Shown here: piece by piece, positions 1 through 9,303 of the stretch
How positions within the stretch are numbered: the stretch's first letter is position 1
How the letters are laid out: every line of letters starts with the position of its first letter
NCBI GenBank assembly: GCA_012799725.1
Contig: JAAZKR010000198.1
Location: forward strand, 1 to 38,636
Origin: Oligosphaeraceae bacterium
Lineage (GTDB): Bacteria; Verrucomicrobiota; Lentisphaeria; Oligosphaerales; Oligosphaeraceae
Length of the DNA stretch: 38,636 nt
Direction of reading: 5' to 3'
Notes under the pieces: generated by a model
The model's input: only the letters and a program-made list of their open reading frames with translations
What the model was told of the DNA's origin: nothing
Database searches by the model: none
Program-made: the position numbers and the translations under genes

Positions 1-1468
<1,468 letters not shown>

Positions 1469-1599
1469 TGAAAACCAAATCCGCAGGCCAAGGACCCGCG
1501 GGTCGGTATCATGAAAAACTCCTCTCAGAGTGACGTAAAAAATACAAGATCGGCAAGGCGTCACCAATGCCGAACCCGCACGTTTCATTGCGCTGTTCT

Positions 1600-1614
1600 A
1601 TTGCCAAAGAGCTT
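1600..1614 (-). promoter_or_regulatory. boxA-like rRNA antitermination site
   Basis: On the minus strand the sequence reads AAGCTCTTTGGCAAT, close to the bacterial rRNA boxA (consensus TGCTCTTTAACA), which binds NusB/NusE. It lies about 130 bases upstream of the 16S 5' end in the transcribed direction, which is the usual place. No convincing boxB was found. Confidence 0.55.
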
Positions 1615-1730
1615 GCCCGGAATCGGGCAGGACACTTAATATGGCACAAGTTCCCCCCTTTGCAAGTCGGATACGCCCAAAAACGGGAAAAAATGGCGGT
1701 AGACCCGGCTCCGGCGGGATCGGCGGGATG

Positions 1731-1848
1731 CCGGGCGGGTATGCCCGGCCGCAGGACAACAACCGGCGAGGCGGGCGCCGGGGCCGATGGGGCCGGGGTG
1801 CCGGGCAGGCATGGCCGGCCACAGGACAACAACCGGCGAGGCGGGCGC
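1731..1848. repeat. GC-rich 70-bp tandem repeat in the rRNA leader
   Basis: The block 1731-1778 recurs at 1801-1848 with about 44 of 48 bases identical, giving a 70-bp period. The core at 1752-1778 and 1822-1848 is an exact 27-base match. The unit is rich in CCGG and GGCGGGCG runs and contrasts with the AT-rich DNA beside it. It is in the transcribed leader of the 16S operon. It could be a processing or antitermination structure, or a slippage product. Confidence 0.85.
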
Positions 1849-1923
1849 TCTGACCATAGACTAATGATAAAAAGAGCGCTATTATGACTTTTTAATGAAA
1901 TTAAATGGCGCAATAAATTGCAA

Positions 1924-1952
1924 AGTATATTTTAGCGTATATGCTATGGCAT
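1924..1952 (-). promoter_or_regulatory. possible sigma70-type promoter of the rRNA operon
   Basis: On the minus strand there is a TATACT hexamer (1924-1929, 5 of 6 to consensus) and, 17 bases upstream, ATGCCA (1947-1952, 4 of 6). This would start transcription near 1917 and give a leader of about 450 bases. The AT-rich surroundings offer several other weak matches, so this is only a candidate. Confidence 0.3.
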
Positions 1953-2016
1953 TTGCCGGATTTCGGCGTTATTTTATCTAATGTGCAACACAGTGTAGCA
2001 AGGAAGGAAGAACAAA

Positions 2017-2349
2017 ATGGCAAGAGAAACAATAAAATGCCCCCATTGTGAATGCAAAGTACTCCTGAGTGAGGTCGAAAAAGACGACGGCCTCTGCCCC
2101 GAATGCGGACAACTCGTACTGACCTCTAGCCTGTTTGACGACTTCGATGATGATGACGACTTGGAATTGGACGAGTATATTGACTTTGATGATGACGAGC
2201 TTTTAGACGACCTGGATGATGATGAGGACGAGGAGGAGGACGAAGACCCCTTGTTTGATGATGAAGATGACGAAGATGACGAAGATGACTTCGATGATGA
2301 GCCTCATAGACAGAAAGGTTTTCGCAGACGCAGAAAGGGCTTTGATTAA
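2017..2349 (+). CDS. Small acidic zinc-ribbon protein
   Basis: This 110-residue protein has two parts. The N-terminus carries two CxxC knuckles (CPHC at 8-11, CPEC at 27-30), a typical zinc ribbon. Residues about 40-94 are almost entirely Asp and Glu, and the tail (about 95-110) is basic, with an RRRRK cluster. A good Shine-Dalgarno (AGGAAGGA, 2001-2008) precedes the ATG. The reading frame stays open through a GAT/GAC-rich tract and ends before a terminator-like hairpin, which supports a real gene. I do not recognise a named family. Zinc ribbons with acidic tails often contact nucleic-acid-binding proteins or RNA polymerase, but that is only a guess here. It is divergent from the 16S gene and monocistronic by appearance. 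Confidence 0.85.
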   Translation: MARETIKCPHCECKVLLSEVEKDDGLCPECGQLVLTSSLFDDFDDDDDLELDEYIDFDDDELLDDLDDDEDEEEDEDPLFDDEDDEDDEDDFDDEPHRQKGFRRRRKGFD

Positions 2350-2365
2350 GAATCGTTCAAAAATC

Positions 2366-2391
2366 AAGACAACAATTCTGGAATTGTTTTG
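2366..2391 (+). terminator. Terminator-like hairpin, copy 1 of a repeated element
   Basis: The arms AACAATTC and GAATTGTT (2371-2378 and 2381-2388) form a perfect stem around TG, followed by a T-rich end, 17 bases after the stop codon of the zinc-ribbon gene. The same 26-base element, with two base changes, lies at 9215-9240 after asnS. The weak AU-rich stem makes it an atypical intrinsic terminator. Confidence 0.6.
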
Positions 2392-2534
2392 AGCTGTTTT
2401 TCCCCTCTGGAAGTAGCATAATGTAAATGTGCGACTGCACTTGTAGATATAGGGAAAGGCAACCAAAAGAAATCAGAAATGCAAACTTATTCTTTGAACG
2501 CTGCCCAAGTTTAGTAACCACTGTTAAAACGCAA

Positions 2535-2578
2535 AACTTGCTCGGCAAGTTCTACCAGGTCGCTTGGTAGAGCCGAGC
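2535..2578 (+). promoter_or_regulatory. Competing hairpins in the parE leader
   Basis: Two adjacent hairpins share a TCG loop: AACTTGC/GCAAGTT (2535-2541 with 2545-2551, 7 bp) and TCTACCAGG/CTTGGTAGA (2551-2559 with 2563-2571, one G-T pair). An alternative long-range stem, GCTCGGC with GCCGAGC (2540-2546 with 2572-2578, 7 bp), encloses the second hairpin but destroys the first. This is the layout of a switch, but no known riboswitch or leader motif is recognised and no U-run follows. It lies about 100 bases before the parE start. Confidence 0.5.
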
Positions 2579-2677
2579 TGGGAAGGGCAAGCAATAAGCT
2601 TATTGTTCTGCCTAGGACGCACACTGAGCAATTTTTATTCACAAGCAAACTAGGAATGCCATCCAAAAAAAGAAAGA

Positions 2678-4552
2678 ATGTCAGAAGAAAAAGAATTTAA
2701 TTTTAATGCACTACAAGAGGGAGAGTACGACTCCTCTACAATTATCACGTTAAATCCGCGTGAGCATGTACGCTCACGCAGCGGCATGTACATTGGACGT
2801 TTAGGGAATGGTGAACACCATGACGATGGCATTTATGTCATGCTCAAGGAGGTCGTAGACAACAGCGTAGATGAGTTCGTCATGGGGCACGGTCGAAAGA
2901 TCGAAGTCGAAGTACTTGATGAAGGACGGGTGCGGGTACGAGACTATGGCCGCGGCATACCACTGGACAAGGTGGTGGAATGTGCGTCACAAATCAACAC
3001 CGGCGGCAAATTTATCACTGACAAAGATGGCGTCAAGCGCCCTTTCTCCAGCTCCATAGGCCTTAACGGGGTAGGATTAAAAGTAGTCAACTTCCTTTCT
3101 GAGCGTTTCAAGATCAGCTCTTGGCGCGGAGGCAAGGGCTATACCGCCAGTTATGAGGAAGGCGAGCTGCTGTCTGAAGAAGCGCTGGAAGATGAGAAGC
3201 AGCCCAATGGCACCGAGGTTGTTTTCCGTCCCTCCAGGGAGATTTTTCCCGATTTCCGTTTTGACCTCAAGTATGTACGCCGCCGCATGCAGCATTATGC
3301 CTGGCTCAACAGTGGGCTGAACTTGTATTGCAACGGCGAACGCTTCCATTCGCGCCGTGGTTTGCTTGACTTGCTTGAGTCCAAACTGGAGTCTGATTCG
3401 CTCTATGATATGGTGCATTATAAATCAGAGAAAATGGAGTTTGCTTTCTGCCACACCGGCAGCTTCAATGAGAATTACTACTCATTTGTCAACACACAGT
3501 ACACCAGCGATGGCGGCACGCACTTGGCCGCTTTCAAGGAGGCCATAGGCAAGGCTATCAATGAACTGGCTCCCAAACCCATAGATTTTGACGATGTGCG
3601 CTGCGGTATCAGCGGCGCCATTGCCTTGAAACTCCAAGACCCAGTCTTTGAATCGCAGACCAAAACCAAGCTGGGCAACACTGATATCAAGGCTGATATC
3701 ATCAACGAGGTACGGCAGGCAATCGTTGATTTCCTGTATAAAAACCCGGAAGTCAAAAACGCCATCTTTGAGAAGGCGGAGAAGAACGAGTCTATCCGCA
3801 AACAGATACAGGCTGTACGTCGCGGAGCACGCGAACTAGCACAGAAATCGCAACTTAAGGTGGACAAGCTGCGTGACTGCAAATATCATTTTAACGAAAC
3901 TGATCAAAAACGCAAGGAGGAAGAAAAGCGCAAATGCCAAGAGAGCATGATCTTCCTGACTGAGGGCAACTCTGCCTCCGGCTCAGTGGTTACTGCGCGT
4001 GACCCGCTTACCCAAGCAGTCTTCAGCCTGCGCGGCAAGCCACGTAACTGCTATGGACTGCGCAAGGAAACCGTCTATCAGAATGAAGAGCTTTACGGTA
4101 TTATGCAGGCCATCGGCATAGAAAACTCCATGGACGATCTGCGCTACGGCAAAATCATCATCGCCACAGACGCTGATGTGGACGGCTTCCACATACGCAA
4201 TCTGCTCATCACTTACTTTCTTACCTTTTTCCAGCCTTTGGTCGAATCTGAGCGTGTATTCATCTTGGAAACTCCACTTTTCCGGGTGCGCAACAAGAAA
4301 AAGACCCGTTATTGCTACAATGAAGAAGAGCGCGATTTAGCCCAGAAAGAGCTAGGCAAGGAAGCAGAAGTAACCAGATTCAAAGGGCTGGGTGAAATTT
4401 CACCGGAGGAATTTGGTCAATTCATCGGTGAAGACATGCGCTTGCAGGCAGTAACAATAGATAACGTACGCCAAGTAGACAATATGTTGAGATTTTTCAT
4501 GGGCGACAACATACCTGAAAGACGCAACTATATCATGGAAAACCTAGTCTGA
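2678..4552 (+). CDS. parE: Topoisomerase IV-type subunit B (ParE/GyrB family)
   Basis: ATPase subunit of a type IIA topoisomerase, which with subunit A (25564-28185) relaxes or decatenates DNA. The 624 residues show a GHKL ATPase (DNS at 61-63, DYGRGIP at 89-95, GLNGVGLK at 128-135), a transducer domain (QTKTKLGN at 327-334) and a TOPRIM domain with TDADVDG (497-503). The closing RFKGLGEI region (567-574) is typical. Motifs such as TQAVFSLRGKP and PLFRVRNKKKT resemble the ParE of Bacteroidota more than proteobacterial GyrB. The TOPRIM glutamate motif reads EGNSASGS (429-436), with Asn431 where EGDSA is usual; the catalytic Glu429 and the DxDxD triad remain. Length is normal for ParE. The start has a poor ribosome site but good alignment with the family. 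A GyrB role cannot be excluded. Confidence 0.9.
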   Translation: MSEEKEFNFNALQEGEYDSSTIITLNPREHVRSRSGMYIGRLGNGEHHDDGIYVMLKEVVDNSVDEFVMGHGRKIEVEVLDEGRVRVRDYGRGIPLDKVVECASQINTGGKFITDKDGVKRPFSSSIGLNGVGLKVVNFLSERFKISSWRGGKGYTASYEEGELLSEEALEDEKQPNGTEVVFRPSREIFPDFRFDLKYVRRRMQHYAWLNSGLNLYCNGERFHSRRGLLDLLESKLESDSLYDMVHYKSEKMEFAFCHTGSFNENYYSFVNTQYTSDGGTHLAAFKEAIGKAINELAPKPIDFDDVRCGISGAIALKLQDPVFESQTKTKLGNTDIKADIINEVRQAIVDFLYKNPEVKNAIFEKAEKNESIRKQIQAVRRGARELAQKSQLKVDKLRDCKYHFNETDQKRKEEEKRKCQESMIFLTEGNSASGSVVTARDPLTQAVFSLRGKPRNCYGLRKETVYQNEELYGIMQAIGIENSMDDLRYGKIIIATDADVDGFHIRNLLITYFLTFFQPLVESERVFILETPLFRVRNKKKTRYCYNEEERDLAQKELGKEAEVTRFKGLGEISPEEFGQFIGEDMRLQAVTIDNVRQVDNMLRFFMGDNIPERRNYIMENLV

Positions 4553-4585
4553 GCGCTTTTGAACATCAGGGAAAGCTACTAACAG

Positions 4586-5374
4586 ATGAAATTTATACGT
4601 TATTCCCATCAGAGTGAGACTCGGCATGGCCTGCTTGAGGGTGAACTGGTATCCGAGCTACAGGGCAACATTTTCGGCGATTGGCAACGCAGCGGCAAAA
4701 CACTGCCTCTGACTGAATTGAAACTGCTCGCCCCTGTCATGCCTACAACCATTTTTTGCATAGGCAAAAACTATCGTGCACATGCGGCGGAATTCGGAAC
4801 GGCAGCTCCGGCGCAGCCCATTGTTTTTCTTAAAGCGCCCAACAGCTTGAACCACCCCTATGCCCCCATCGTACTGCCCAAGCCGGAACAAAGCATGCAA
4901 ATCGACTATGAGGCGGAGCTAGCCATAGTTATAGGCAAAGGCGGCAAAAACATACCCGAGACCGAGGCGCTTAAGCATGTCTTCGGCTATACCTGCGCTA
5001 ACGATGTCACCGCCAGAGATTGGCAGAAACAGGATGGACAATGGGCTAGGGCAAAGTCGCTAGACGGCTTTTGCCCGCTTGGACCATATATAGAAACCGA
5101 GCTTGACACTGCCGATCTGAAGATAGAAGGCAGGCTCAATGGTGTACGGGTGCAAAGCGCCAGAACCTCGGAGCTGCTTTTCAACGTACCTTTCCTCGTC
5201 CACTATGTCTCGCAGGCCATCACACTAAGCCCAGGCAGTATCATCCTCAGCGGCACACCAGCTGGCTGTGGCATGGCTAGAAAGCCTCCGCTCTGGCTAC
5301 AACCGGGCGATAGTTTTGAAGTCGATATCGAAGGCATAGGTATACTCGTAAATCCTGTGCAGGCAGCTGAATAA
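4586..5374 (+). CDS. Fumarylacetoacetate hydrolase (FAH) family protein
   Basis: This 262-residue protein is a full-length FAH-fold enzyme of the YcgM/FAHD1 type, which cleaves or decarboxylates acylpyruvates and similar 2-oxo acids with a divalent metal. CIGKNYRAH (58-66) is the family opening motif. The metal ligands are expected at Glu109, Glu111 (DYEAELAIVIG) and Asp140 (ANDVTARD), with Lys157 in the KSLDGFCPLGP segment. GTPAGCGM near residue 225 is the usual C-terminal signature. It begins 33 bases after parE, so the two may be cotranscribed. The natural substrate is not readable from sequence: acylpyruvase, oxaloacetate decarboxylase and hydratase activities are all known in the family. 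Confidence 0.92.
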   Translation: MKFIRYSHQSETRHGLLEGELVSELQGNIFGDWQRSGKTLPLTELKLLAPVMPTTIFCIGKNYRAHAAEFGTAAPAQPIVFLKAPNSLNHPYAPIVLPKPEQSMQIDYEAELAIVIGKGGKNIPETEALKHVFGYTCANDVTARDWQKQDGQWARAKSLDGFCPLGPYIETELDTADLKIEGRLNGVRVQSARTSELLFNVPFLVHYVSQAITLSPGSIILSGTPAGCGMARKPPLWLQPGDSFEVDIEGIGILVNPVQAAE

Positions 5375-5518
5375 TAATCCCCCGGAATGCGTCCTGTCTC
5401 TCATCCGCTCCGTAAAATCTGCCTGGCAGGCCTGATCGCGGCAGTGCATTCAATTTTCAGCAGAAGCCACCTTTAAGATTATATTAGGTTCTTTACATTT
5501 TCCATCAAGGGCTTAGCT

Positions 5519-6490
5519 ATGCATGTTTTCGTGACCGGTGGCGCGGGTTATATTGGCAGTTGTTGTTGCGAGTATCTTTTGGACCAAGGTCATCAAGTAA
5601 CCGTATTTGACGCCTTGCTAACCGGCTACCGCCAAGCTGTGGATCCAAGAGCCAATTTTATCGAGGGCAATCTTGCTGACTACGCAGCTATTGACTCAGC
5701 CATTAAAAAAGCTAGTCCGGATGGGCTTATCCATTTTGCCGCTTTCATTGAGGTGGGCGAGTCCATGTCGGACCCGCTCAAGTATTTCCGCAACAACGTT
5801 GCTAATGCGCTCAACCTTTGCCAGGCGGCAGTAGAAAACCAAGTGCCCAAACTGGTTTTCTCCAGCACAGCGGCGGTCTATGGCATGCCCTCAAACATAC
5901 CAATCAGCGAAGATGAACCTACTGATCCCATCAACCCTTACGGCGAAGCCAAGCTCATGTTTGAAAAAATACTGTCTTGGCAGCATCGCCTCAAAGGGCT
6001 GCATTACTGTGCGCTGCGCTACTTCAATGCGGCCGGGGCCAGCCGCAATTACGGCGAAGCACACCGCCCCGAATCACATCTGATTCCATTGATAATGGAA
6101 GCGGCTGAAGGCAAACGGAAACTGATTCGCATCTTTGGTGACGATTACGACACGCCTGATGGCACCTGCATACGTGACTACGTGCATGTCCTAGACTTAG
6201 CGCAGGCTCATTTACTTGCCCTGCAAAGCGACTTTTGCGGCAGTCTCAATCTAGGCTCCGGCTTTGGACACAGCGTCAAGGAGGTAGTCGAAATGGTACG
6301 CCGAGTCAGCGGCAAGCGCTTTACTGTGGAAGTAGTGGCGCGCCGCCCTGGCGATCCGGCTCGGCTTATTGCCGACTCCAGTGCCGCCAAGCGCATCCTA
6401 GGATGGCAACCGGTCTACGACAGCCTGGAGCAGATCGTGCAAAGCGCTTGGGACTGGCGCTGCAAAAATCCTGATGGCTACAGCAGTTGA
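5519..6490 (+). CDS. galE: UDP-glucose 4-epimerase
   Basis: GalE interconverts UDP-glucose and UDP-galactose with bound NAD, feeding LPS and other glycans. The 323 residues show the Rossmann motif TGGAGYIG (6-13), the catalytic Ser/Thr region FSSTAAVYG (114-122), and Tyr141 with Lys145 (PYGEAK). RYFNAAGA and GTCIRDYVHV are classic GalE sequence. Length is normal (E. coli 338). CCC at residues 15-17 is unusual beside the NAD loop but not in a catalytic position. No galK or galT is present, so an anabolic role in envelope sugars is more likely than galactose use. It is separated by 144 bases from the gene before it, so it probably has its own promoter. Confidence 0.93.
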   Translation: MHVFVTGGAGYIGSCCCEYLLDQGHQVTVFDALLTGYRQAVDPRANFIEGNLADYAAIDSAIKKASPDGLIHFAAFIEVGESMSDPLKYFRNNVANALNLCQAAVENQVPKLVFSSTAAVYGMPSNIPISEDEPTDPINPYGEAKLMFEKILSWQHRLKGLHYCALRYFNAAGASRNYGEAHRPESHLIPLIMEAAEGKRKLIRIFGDDYDTPDGTCIRDYVHVLDLAQAHLLALQSDFCGSLNLGSGFGHSVKEVVEMVRRVSGKRFTVEVVARRPGDPARLIADSSAAKRILGWQPVYDSLEQIVQSAWDWRCKNPDGYSS

Positions 6491-6621
6491 CCAGTCTGCT
6501 AAAGACCAAGGCAAAGCGCTGTTTTTGATCACTTTTTTGCCAGTTTGTGCCTTACTGTCTACGCAAGGGTCAGTTTCAGTAACGTTGATTTTGCAGGACT
6601 GCTCAAAATTCGAGTTCCACC

Positions 6622-7701
6622 ATGTCTGAAAGCAACGCAAGCGCAAGCGCCCCGGCATCCATCCGGCGCAGTTTTTTTCAGCATCCTGTGCTCAGCGTGC
6701 TCTGGCGTATTTTGCTTCTTTTCTTAGCCTTTTACCTGCTGCGCGTCACTCTGCGCAGCAGCGGAGCTGACTTGAAGGGGGAACTTTCGCGAGCCAAATG
6801 GCATTATTTGCTCTTGGCTTTTGCTTCTAACTTTCTCATTCAGGCATTGGCAGCTTGGCGCTGGTCGCTGCTTATGTCGGTGCAGCAGATGCATCTGCCC
6901 TACTTTTCGGCTTTCAAGCTTACCATGGCGGGCAATTTTTTCAACATTGCCATTCCTGGTGCGGTCAGCGGTGATCTGCTGAAAGTAGCTTATGCCGGGC
7001 AACTTTTCGGTGGACGTAAGACTGAGATTTTCCTGACTGTCTTGCTGGACCGTGTGCTCGGTCTTTTCGCCATGTTCATTGCGGCAGCTCTGGCTACCCT
7101 GCTTTACTTACCGCAACTGCCGGCATTTTGGCGAGATCAACGCCTGCCAAGCCTGGCATTAATTGCTGTCAATCTAGGTTGTCTGGGACTATGGCTGGGC
7201 TATGTTCTGGTTGTCAGAAACCAGCGATTCACTCGGAACAGGTTTTTCACTTTCATTATACGTGCTCTGAGGTTTTTGACACCGGCTTTTCTGCAGGGTC
7301 TACTGGCACGCCTGCGAGCGGCTTTTGAGCTTTACCGACAAGACAGCAAGGTATTAAGCAAGCATGTAGCCTACTCTACTCTGGTGCATTTCGCCAATGC
7401 CCTCACACTGTTCTTTCTGGGCAGGGCTTTGGGCGAGAAAGCGATGAGCTTCATTGAATACTGCTTGGCGACTCAGGTAGCCAACACTACCGGCCTCTTA
7501 CCGCTGACTCCCGGCGGTATCGGGATCAGAGACGTAGTGAGTAGCACTTTCTTCAAAGCTTTTGCAGCTGAACCTGCAACAGCAGCGGGAAGCATTCCGG
7601 TGCTGGCCTCAGGCCTCATGATCATCACTGCATTGCTAGGTGCGCTCTTCGTAGCCTTCTCACCTAAACTTAGACGTATACCAGCCACCTCAGACTCGTA
7701 A
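6622..7701 (+). CDS. Lysylphosphatidylglycerol synthase TM-region (YbhN/UPF0104) protein
   Basis: A 359-residue polytopic inner-membrane protein with about eight hydrophobic segments. It has the two hallmarks of the LPG_synthase_TM (UPF0104) family: PGAVSGDLLK (112-121), followed by LLDRVLGL, and the C-terminal LTPGGIGIRD loop near residue 290. It lacks the cytoplasmic lysyltransferase domain of MprF. Family members are thought to move or modify lipids, including hopanoid and glycolipid roles. Upstream, 131 bases separate it from galE. The first 18 residues are Ser/Ala-rich and dispensable looking, so a later start is possible, but no better ATG with a ribosome site is seen. Confidence 0.88.
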   Translation: MSESNASASAPASIRRSFFQHPVLSVLWRILLLFLAFYLLRVTLRSSGADLKGELSRAKWHYLLLAFASNFLIQALAAWRWSLLMSVQQMHLPYFSAFKLTMAGNFFNIAIPGAVSGDLLKVAYAGQLFGGRKTEIFLTVLLDRVLGLFAMFIAAALATLLYLPQLPAFWRDQRLPSLALIAVNLGCLGLWLGYVLVVRNQRFTRNRFFTFIIRALRFLTPAFLQGLLARLRAAFELYRQDSKVLSKHVAYSTLVHFANALTLFFLGRALGEKAMSFIEYCLATQVANTTGLLPLTPGGIGIRDVVSSTFFKAFAAEPATAAGSIPVLASGLMIITALLGALFVAFSPKLRRIPATSDS

Positions 7702-7792
7702 GGAGATGCAAAGGCGATTTGCAAAAACAAAACAGATAGAATCAATCGGTTCTGTCTCACTGATAACAAACTGAAAACTGAAAGTTGGCATT

Positions 7793-9193
7793 ATGAAACG
7801 GAAATTAGTCCGCGAGGCTTTGTCCAGCGGCGAGTTGCTGGGCAACAAGATCAAGGTAGGCGGCTGGATACGCACCCGTCGCGATTCTAAAGGCGGCTTT
7901 TCATTTTTAGAGCTCAATGATGGCTCTTGTCTAAAGAATCTGCAAATTATCGCTCACGAGCATCTGCCCAACTATCGTGACGAGCTGCTCAAGCTACATC
8001 CCGGCGCATCCATCATCGCCGAAGGCAGCTTAGTAGAGTCACCGGCGGCTGGTCAAAGCGTAGAGTTGGAAGCTGATAGCATCCAAGTGCTGGGCTTTTG
8101 TGATCCTCTCGAGTATCCACTAGGCAAAAGTCGCATTTCCTTTGAGCGTTTGCGCGAAATAGCGCATCTGCGCGCACGCACCAATACCTTTGGCGCCATA
8201 GCCCGTCTGCGTAATGTGCTGGCTGATGCCACGCACCGTTTTTTCCAAGGACGCGGCTTTCTTTATTTCCATGCCCCCATCATTACCAGCAGCGATTGTG
8301 AGGGTGCCGGCGAGATGTTCCAGGTCACTCATCTGGACTTGGAAAATCCGCCCCGCGACCCGGAAAGCGGGAAAGTCGACTATAAAAAGGATTTCTTTGG
8401 CAAGGCCACCAAGTTGACTGTCAGCGGTCAGCTTGAGGCTGAGACCTATGCTTGCGCCCTGGGCAATGTTTACACTTTCGGGCCTACTTTCAGAGCGGAA
8501 AACTCTAATACCGCCAGGCACTTGGCTGAATTTTGGATGATTGAGCCGGAAATGGCCTTTGCTGATCTTCAGGATGACGCAGACTTGGCTGAGGACTACC
8601 TGCGCTACCTCTTCCAGGATATACTTGAACGCTGCCCGGAAGACCTGAAGTTCTTCAATGAGCGCATCGAAAAAGGACTGCTGGACAAGCTGGAAAACCT
8701 TGCTGAGGCTAAGTTTACTCGTATCAGTTATACCGAGGCCATCAAGCTGCTAGAAAAAAACAGCGACAAATTCACTTTCAAACCGCATTGGGGCATAGAC
8801 CTGCAATCTGAACACGAGCGCTACCTGTCTGAGCAGCTTTTCAAGGGACCGGTCATAGTCATGGATTATCCCAAGGAAATCAAGGCTTTCTATATGCGCC
8901 TCAATGATGACAACAAGACAGTAGCGGCCATGGATGTATTGCTGCCTCAAGTCGGCGAGATCATTGGCGGCAGCCAGCGCGAAGAGCGTTTGGAGCTGCT
9001 CGAGGCTCGCATTCGAGAAACCGGCATGTTACCCGAAGATTATTGGTGGTACTGTGATCTGCGGCGCTTCGGCAGTGTGCCCCATGCCGGTTTTGGCTTG
9101 GGCTTTGAGCGCATGGTACGCTTTTGCTCCGGCATGGCCAATATTCGCGACGTCATACCTTTCCCAAGAACTCCACAGTCCGCCGAGTTTTAA
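7793..9193 (+). CDS. asnS: Asparaginyl-tRNA synthetase
   Basis: Class IIb aminoacyl-tRNA synthetase that charges tRNA-Asn. The 466 residues hold an N-terminal OB-fold anticodon-binding domain (about 17-100, VGGWIRTRRDSKGGFSF) and a catalytic core with TSSDCEGAGEMF (165-176), motif 2 (FRAENSNTARHLAEFW, 233-248) and motif 3 (GFGLGFERM near 440). The SNTARHLAEF form separates AsnRS from AspRS. Length matches E. coli AsnS (466). The ribosome site before the ATG is weak. A hairpin shared with the zinc-ribbon gene follows the stop. Confidence 0.97.
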   Translation: MKRKLVREALSSGELLGNKIKVGGWIRTRRDSKGGFSFLELNDGSCLKNLQIIAHEHLPNYRDELLKLHPGASIIAEGSLVESPAAGQSVELEADSIQVLGFCDPLEYPLGKSRISFERLREIAHLRARTNTFGAIARLRNVLADATHRFFQGRGFLYFHAPIITSSDCEGAGEMFQVTHLDLENPPRDPESGKVDYKKDFFGKATKLTVSGQLEAETYACALGNVYTFGPTFRAENSNTARHLAEFWMIEPEMAFADLQDDADLAEDYLRYLFQDILERCPEDLKFFNERIEKGLLDKLENLAEAKFTRISYTEAIKLLEKNSDKFTFKPHWGIDLQSEHERYLSEQLFKGPVIVMDYPKEIKAFYMRLNDDNKTVAAMDVLLPQVGEIIGGSQREERLELLEARIRETGMLPEDYWWYCDLRRFGSVPHAGFGLGFERMVRFCSGMANIRDVIPFPRTPQSAEF

Positions 9194-9214
9194 GTTAGGA
9201 TGCCCCGCAAAATT

Positions 9215-9240
9215 AAGACAACAGTTCTGGAGTTGTTTTG
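9215..9240 (+). terminator. Terminator-like hairpin, copy 2 of a repeated element
   Basis: The element lies 22 bases after the asnS stop and matches the one at 2366-2391 at 24 of 26 positions. The two changes turn A-T pairs into G-T pairs, so the stem (AACAGTTC with GAGTTGTT) is kept. A TTTTG run follows. Confidence 0.6.
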
Positions 9241-9303
9241 CACGAATCCTTAGGCGGCATCTTGTAAATCTGATTCACCCCATATTAGTCAAGGAGGTTT
9301 TCG

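Larger units (their letters stand above)
1469..2016. other. rRNA leader and divergent intergenic region
   Basis: This 548-base stretch separates the 16S gene from the divergent acidic zinc-ribbon gene. I see no credible protein gene: the open frames here run through GC-rich repeats and conflict with one another. It holds, in minus-strand order, an AT-rich promoter-like zone (about 1855-1990), a GC-rich tandem repeat (1731-1848), a boxA-like antitermination site (1600-1614) and the short stretch up to the mature 16S 5' end. The sharp switch from AT-rich to very GC-rich sequence at about 1850 marks the border between promoter zone and transcribed leader. Confidence 0.7.
2350..2677. other. Structured intergenic region upstream of parE
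   Basis: These 328 bases hold no convincing protein gene. They contain a terminator-like hairpin (2366-2391) just after the zinc-ribbon gene, a cluster of competing hairpins (2535-2578) and a 14-base perfect palindrome CAATAAGCTTATTG (2592-2605). The last 60 bases before parE are AT-rich and look like ordinary leader, with only a weak purine-rich AAAGAAAG ribosome site. Confidence 0.7.

Noticed and set aside
1742-1756. 15-base match TGCCCGGCCGCAGGA to 34719-34733
   Set aside because: A single 15-base match in a 38 kb window is expected by chance about as often as not, and both sites are GC-rich. No flank similarity supports a repeat.
1567-1887. Open frame through the rRNA leader repeats
   Set aside because: It has Gly/Arg/Pro-biased peptide from the GC-rich repeat, conflicts with several other frames and lies in rRNA leader DNA.
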